A DNA stretch of 64,000 bases from Chinchilla lanigera (Eukaryota; Chordata; Mammalia; Rodentia; Chinchillidae): NCBI RefSeq assembly GCF_000276665.1, contig NW_004955465.1, positions 3,436,947 to 3,500,946 of the forward strand, written 5' to 3'. Positions 11,911 through 64,000 of the stretch are shown in pieces (position 1 is the stretch's first letter; each line of letters opens with the position of its first letter). The position numbers and the translations under genes are program-made. The notes beneath the pieces were generated by a model. That model saw only the letters and a list, made by a program, of their open reading frames with translations. It was not told where the DNA came from and did not search any database.

Positions 11911-14460
11911 CCAGACACAGAGGTCAGAAATTAGTTCTGATTTTCTGTTGCACAGTAGGGTAATCGTTAGTTAAAACAATCTATGATACATTCTGAGTGA
12001 TTGATTAGAAAAAATATTAAATTCCCAGCATATGAAAATGATTAATATTTGAATCAATGAAAATGCTTATTAACCAGATTTGATCATTATAATTGTATGT
12101 TATTGAATTCTATAATGTACACCAAAATATATACCCATATTATGTCTGAATAAAATATTTAAATTTTAAAAACTAATGTTATACTAGATTCCTTCCTTTT
12201 ACTCCTCTAGTAAACAGCTAAGTTCTACTCATCAGTGTCTTATTTAGATTTTGACTTGATTACTTTAAGTGATATTGTTCTGTGCTTCTCTGGGTTATTT
12301 TTGTTGGTTTGGGGATGTAAATGCAGGATTCATAAAAAGAATTAGGAAATATTTCTTCTTGAGTGTACTGGAATAGTTTCAACAGCACTAAAATTATCCT
12401 TGTTCCAGGGACTAGAGAATTCTTCTGTGACAGTGTCTGGACCATATACAGAGAGGGCCTTTTTCTTTGACAACTTGTTATATTTCTTTCATGAACAATT
12501 ATCTGGTTGAAGTTTCCCATCTGTTTTGTTACACTGCATTCCCCTGGAAGATGATGTCTTTTCTCCAAGTTCTTATCCAAACTTGGATGGTCTGAAAGTT
12601 AAAATGTTAGCAAATAAACTGTTTCCTCTTTGACCTCCATATCCTCCCTCTCTGAGTCTTTTCTCTCACTGGCGACACCAGGCGTCTAATGACCAAACAC
12701 AGACACCTAGATGTAATGTTTAGTTCTCCTCCTTTACCTATTGCTGCTGTCAATAATTCATTAATTACAGCTTCAAGACTTCGTATCTGAATCTCTCTGT
12801 GCTCATCATACCATTGTCTCCAGCTTATGACCACCATCTTGGTCCTCAAAAGAACTACAGTAGGGCTCTCCTGTTCTGTTCTTTATGCCTTCAATCAACT
12901 TTCAATAAAGCAGCTGGAATTCTTAAAGTTAAAATCAGATTGCACTACCTTCACCCCAATGCCTTTCCTCAAAATATAGCACATTTTCCAGAACCTTCAG
13001 TGTAAAGTTCAAACTTCTCAAGGGGCCACTGAAGCCACATTGAGTCTACCACGCCCCCAACCGCATCAGTTGACTGTGCCCCTTTCCATTCCCTGGTGCT
13101 CAAATATGTCATATTCTCACCCACCTACCCTTTACTGCTTTACAACATTCACTTTTGAAGTCCAATTCCTTCTTGTCCTCAAAACCTCACTTTTAAGGTC
13201 ACTTCCTTAGAGAGACCTTTGGTGGCCACCCTGCCTTAAGTTCATACTTCCCACCATTGCTCCCTACCAGTGAGGCTGAACTTTTAGAATTCCTCAAGGA
13301 ACTCAGTATATGTGTGGTTATTTTGCTGTTTTTTTCTGACTTCTCTCAAGGAATTTTTTAGTACGGGCAGGAACACATCTGTATGTTAAACACTGAAATG
13401 TCATGTTTAGTACAGGGTTTGATGGCGTGCAGCACTCAATTATAAATACTGAATGAATGAATGAAAGGAAGGAAGGAAGGAAGGAAGGAAGGATGGGTGG
13501 ATGGATGACCCAGGCTAAAAAGGATAACTTCTAGGAATGGAGGAAGCTCAGCTGCAGAAACGTAGTATGGATGAAATGTTTGAGTATTTTTAGTGCTTGT
13601 ATATTTCCACCAAAATTCACATCCACTGAACAATGTAAATCTTGGTGCCTACCTGAGGGATGCAGTAGCAAAACCAAGCTTTGACTCTCCTTAGGAAGGC
13701 TGAATTGGGTTAAGCCTGGAAGAAATGGATTCATCTTTTTTTATTATATTCCTATTAGGCATTTAAAAAACAAAACCATGCTTCTACGTACACAGATATA
13801 TCACAGTTTTCCTGCAGATCATTGTATTACTTGATAATGAATGAGGAAGGTCAATACCAACTTGAGTTACCACCATAGGAGATTAACATTTGATTCTATC
13901 TTAGTCATTGTCTCTGTCAGTGCTACCAGCCCACAAAATGTGTAAGAAGTATTTTATGCCCACTTTTCAAAGCACTGAGCCCCAGGCCCTTGTAGCACTA
14001 GGTTAGAGACTGATTTAATTTAGTCAGAGGATTTGCTCTTATTTCCCTAGAAAAATATGTAGATCCCTGAGATGAAAACATAACAGAGGACAGATACTAC
14101 CTTTGTGATCTTGACTGAGCTAATTAACCTCTCCATGTCTCACAGAGCCATGGCACACTGAGCTCCCAGCCTACAGCCTGGTGCCCAGTAAGCACTTACT
14201 GTGAGCTAAAAGAATCCTAATTACCCCTTGTCTGCAAGCCAAAGAGCTATTTTCTTAGGCCTTTGGAAGAGAAAAGAATAGTAAACTATACTTAGAAGAG
14301 GTAATGTAGAGATATTCTAACTTCACCCAGGAGGGCTGTTACCAAAGGGACATGAATGCAAATAGTAATTAATATCTAACAATGTTAATTAAAGAGACAG
14401 TTGCCTGAAACTTGGGATTTAGTGACAATAAATGTAGATGAAGGGATAGCGTCTCCTTTA
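11911..14460. other. Intergenic DNA, nothing recognised
   Basis: Apart from the tetranucleotide repeat at 13.45 kb I see no named repeat and no coding signal. The neighbour gene expected next to SYCP2L in human (ELOVL2, convergent) was not found here. Confidence 0.4.
13451..13507 (+). repeat. (GAAT)n(GGAA)n(GGAT)n microsatellite
   Basis: Three successive related tetranucleotide tracts, GAATGAATGAATG then GGAAGGAAGGAAGG then GGATGGGTGGATGGATG. Confidence 0.95.
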
Positions 14461-14464
14461 ATGC

Positions 14465-14645
14465 TTAATGCAGTATTGCTTTGTAGCAGCAGTTCTCAAA
14501 GCATTATCTAGGGACCCCCTAAGTAACCAAAAGTTCTGTGGGGTCAAAACTGTTTTGATGTCAGTGGGAATAATATTAAGAAATTATTCACTTTCTTCAT
14601 TTCTACTCTTTCACAAATATACAGTGAAATCTAGAGGCAACATCG
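14465..14645 (+). mobile_element. hAT (Zaphod/Tip100-like) MITE relic
   Basis: GCAGTTCTCAAAGCATTATC..GGGTCAAAACTGTTTTGATG..AATAATATTAAGAAATTATT..ATACAGTGAAATCTAGAGGC matches my recall of an ancient mammalian hAT repeat. Subfamily assignment is from memory. Confidence 0.5.
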
Positions 14646-14741
14646 TTCACAATTAATTACATTCAAAAGTAGGTGTGAGAATCCAGCTGTCTTCCATTAA
14701 GCCAGACATTAAAGATTTGCAAACAAAAACACTGCCACTAA

Positions 14742-14910
14742 GCCAGGCCTGGTGGCAAACACCCGTAATCCCAGTACTCGGGAGGCTGAGGCAGGAGGGT
14801 AGTTGCGATTTTGAGACCAGCCTGGGTTACAAAGTGAGCTCATAGACCAGTTTGAATTGCATAGTGAGACCCTGTCTCAAGAACAAACAAACAAAAAAAA
14901 AAAAAAAAAA
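14742..14910 (+). mobile_element. B1 SINE
   Basis: GCCAGGCCTGGTGGCAAACACCCGTAATCCCAG..GAGGCTGAGGCAGGAGGG..two related GACCAG segments (internal duplication)..GTGAGACCCTGTCTCAAG and an A-rich tail. Confidence 0.92.
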
Positions 14911-15325
14911 CACTGCCAATCTTCCACATATTCTTGTCTTTAAATCGAGTTATTTTCATAAAAATGCTTTTTAATATATAAAACTTTATTGCTTTTATCT
15001 TAAAATATACATGTATATATTTCAGCTGTACTGTGGCAAATATTCACAGATATAAGCTCCATAAGCAAGTGCTCTTTGTGAACACTCAATGGATGTTAAG
15101 GGTGGAAAAAGGTCCTGATTCCAAGAAGTTCAAGGATAACTCACAACCAACCGAGGCCGTTCAGTGAAGACGTTCTAAAATGATTATCCCCTCTGACCAC
15201 GTATAGTACTACACAGAGGGAGATGTACGTAAATGGATGTGGATAACGGTCCTTACAGTCATTGTTGTCATTGTGTTAATTGGGATAAACAGTGGGATGG
15301 ACAGAAAGGTTGGATTTCCGTTTTA

Positions 15326-15442
15326 TTGTTCTGTTTTGAGACAGGGTCTTGCTATATAGTCAAACTGGTGTTGAACTCGTAATCTACCTGCCTCCACTTC
15401 CCAAATGCTAGGATTACAAGTGTGCACCACTGCACCTGACTT
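15326..15442 (-). mobile_element. B1 SINE, minus
   Basis: TTTTGAGACAGGGTCTTGCTATATAGTCAAACTGGTG..GATTACAAGTGTGCACCACTGCACCTGAC. It lies downstream of the SYCP2L poly(A) site. Confidence 0.88.
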
Positions 15443-15904
15443 GGGTAACCACTTCTAAAAGAATTTTTTTGCATTGAAATATGCAGCGCACACAGAGTAT
15501 TATCGGTGCTTGAACTATCTGTCTTATATTTCTATGAAAGAAGCTGATTCTCAAATGGTAGGTAAAACTTTAGTCATTACACATTTGTGTAGCGATTCCT
15601 TCACTGCATCTGGTTCCTCAGATGAGAAGAGAAAACCAGAATTTTTCCCAAGGCAAAGGCAGAGGAGCAAAAGAGCCAGCTCTCCATGCTCCCCTCCTTA
15701 CGCTCCAGAAGACGAATGGAGAAGTAGCAGCTTCTAGATGTACTAATTACACTCAGAGGAACATGTATCAGGGTAAACACATGTTTTGTTTTTTAAAAAA
15801 ATACATTTAACATATATACAGTCATATTATATTCAAAATATAAAGAACAGACTATTGAGAAGATACAATGAAGATTCAGTAAATCAATTATTTAGGTAGA
15901 AAAC

Positions 15905-63206
<47,302 letters not shown>

Positions 63207-63639
63207 CTAGACATTAAAAATACAGCAGACATAGATAATTCCAGGCACCATGCAAGAGAAAACATGAGTCGCAAAGCTAGTACCTGCTCTAAGAAATAGA
63301 TTGGCATTGTATCTTATAAGCAGCAAGATGTACTCTGAAGTAGCTATAATCACTTAAAGTATTTTTAAGTATTGTTAGGGGAAAAAATCTAAATAAGTCA
63401 GCATATAACAATTTTTCAAAATATGTATTTCTGGCTTTTATATTTTAAGCTTATTAAATATTCATCGAATTGGATCAAACAGCCTTAAAAATATTTCTAC
63501 CACAAAAGTAAAATCCCAACATACTTTCTGCTATTTCACAGCAGATAAACTAAAACTATGTGTATCAATATGTTCAACTCTCAATTAATTTTAAGGATAA
63601 AAAGGGAGCTGTAACTGGATATAGCCAACTTGATGGCAT

Positions 63640-64000
63640 TTATGAAATGTGATTAAAAAAATACGGTGAATGTTTAAATTGAAAAATTACAGTAAAAGAT
63701 ACACATTGCCATTAATACTCTTCATAAAACTCTCCCTCATTTGAACACACTTGTTCTGTCATTCTGCCACTTCTGGAAGCAGTTTTGGAGGTCCTCCTGT
63801 GAGTATCTTTAGTTATACTGTCACAGCTGCCCTGATGTCCTGAATGGATTCAAAACACTTACCATTTGTGATTATTTCAACTTTGAGGGAGAGCCAGAAG
63901 TAAAACAGTACCATATCTGGTGAATAAAGTAGATGAGAACACCCATCATGTTTTTATTTGACAGAAATTGCTGTAAATATTTTGAACCCATTCAGGACAT
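63640..64000 (-). mobile_element. Mariner relic, third copy, cut by window edge
   Basis: The reverse complement has a degenerate PLYSPD-like coding stretch (about 63905-63945) and the same terminal GTGAATGTTTAAATT at 63666. It continues beyond the window. Confidence 0.65.

Noticed and set aside
11520..11918. 132-codon minus-strand ORF
   Set aside because: Lies entirely within an ERVL-MaLR LTR, read in reverse.

Overview
The window is mammalian nuclear DNA, almost certainly from a rodent. Evidence: spliced exons with GT-AG introns, nested LINE-1 copies, B1 (7SL-derived) SINEs, tRNA-derived ID-type SINEs, and B1-dID dimers in which a B1 unit is joined to an ID-like unit. The youngest ID-type SINEs have near-perfect target-site duplications. 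B1 + ID + B1-dID together suggest a non-muroid rodent (squirrel-related, dormouse or beaver-like lineages). A castorimorph such as beaver is my best guess but is not proven. There are two assembly gaps (31461-31560 and 54971-55308).

One protein-coding gene is recognisable. It is on the minus strand and fills about 15.9-63.2 kb: the 3' three quarters of SYCP2L (synaptonemal complex protein 2-like). I find 22 coding exons, about 626 codons, ending at a stop at 16033-16035 with an AATAAA about 100 bases beyond. The 5' exons lie past the right edge. Exon phases agree at every junction except for a choice of splice donors around 47.6-48.9 kb. The exons encode the end of the N-terminal helical (ARM-like) region, the beta-rich Spt16M/PH-like domain (60.5-55.6 kb), a long Ser/Lys/Glu-rich linker (54-32 kb) and a short C-terminal coiled coil (19.7-16.4 kb).

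Layout. 0-15.9 kb: intergenic DNA downstream of SYCP2L, with a head-to-head mariner relic, Tigger and hAT relics, SINEs, an ERVL-MaLR LTR and a moderately CpG-rich stretch at 1.5-2.4 kb; no gene recognised. 15.9-19.7 kb: the last four SYCP2L exons. 19.7-32.3 kb: a 12.6 kb intron holding a candidate CTCF site (21.36 kb), several L1 3' ends and a U6 snRNA-L1 chimeric retrocopy (27.65-29.88 kb). 32.3-36.9 kb: three exons separated by antisense L1 sequence with a nested solo LTR. 37-45.1 kb: an intron with MER5A, a 39-base fold-back and a nearly full-length dead L1 interrupted by a 578 bp LTR-like insert. 45.1-63.2 kb: fifteen exons among SINEs, L1 3' ends and an extraordinary GTATAC-rich palindromic block (59.9-60.13 kb). 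63.2-64 kb: intron with another mariner relic.

I found no novel prokaryote-like system. The most noteworthy items are the precisely bounded U6-L1 chimera, the palindromic GTATAC block between direct repeats, and the tandem 4-base-shifted splice donor in SYCP2L.
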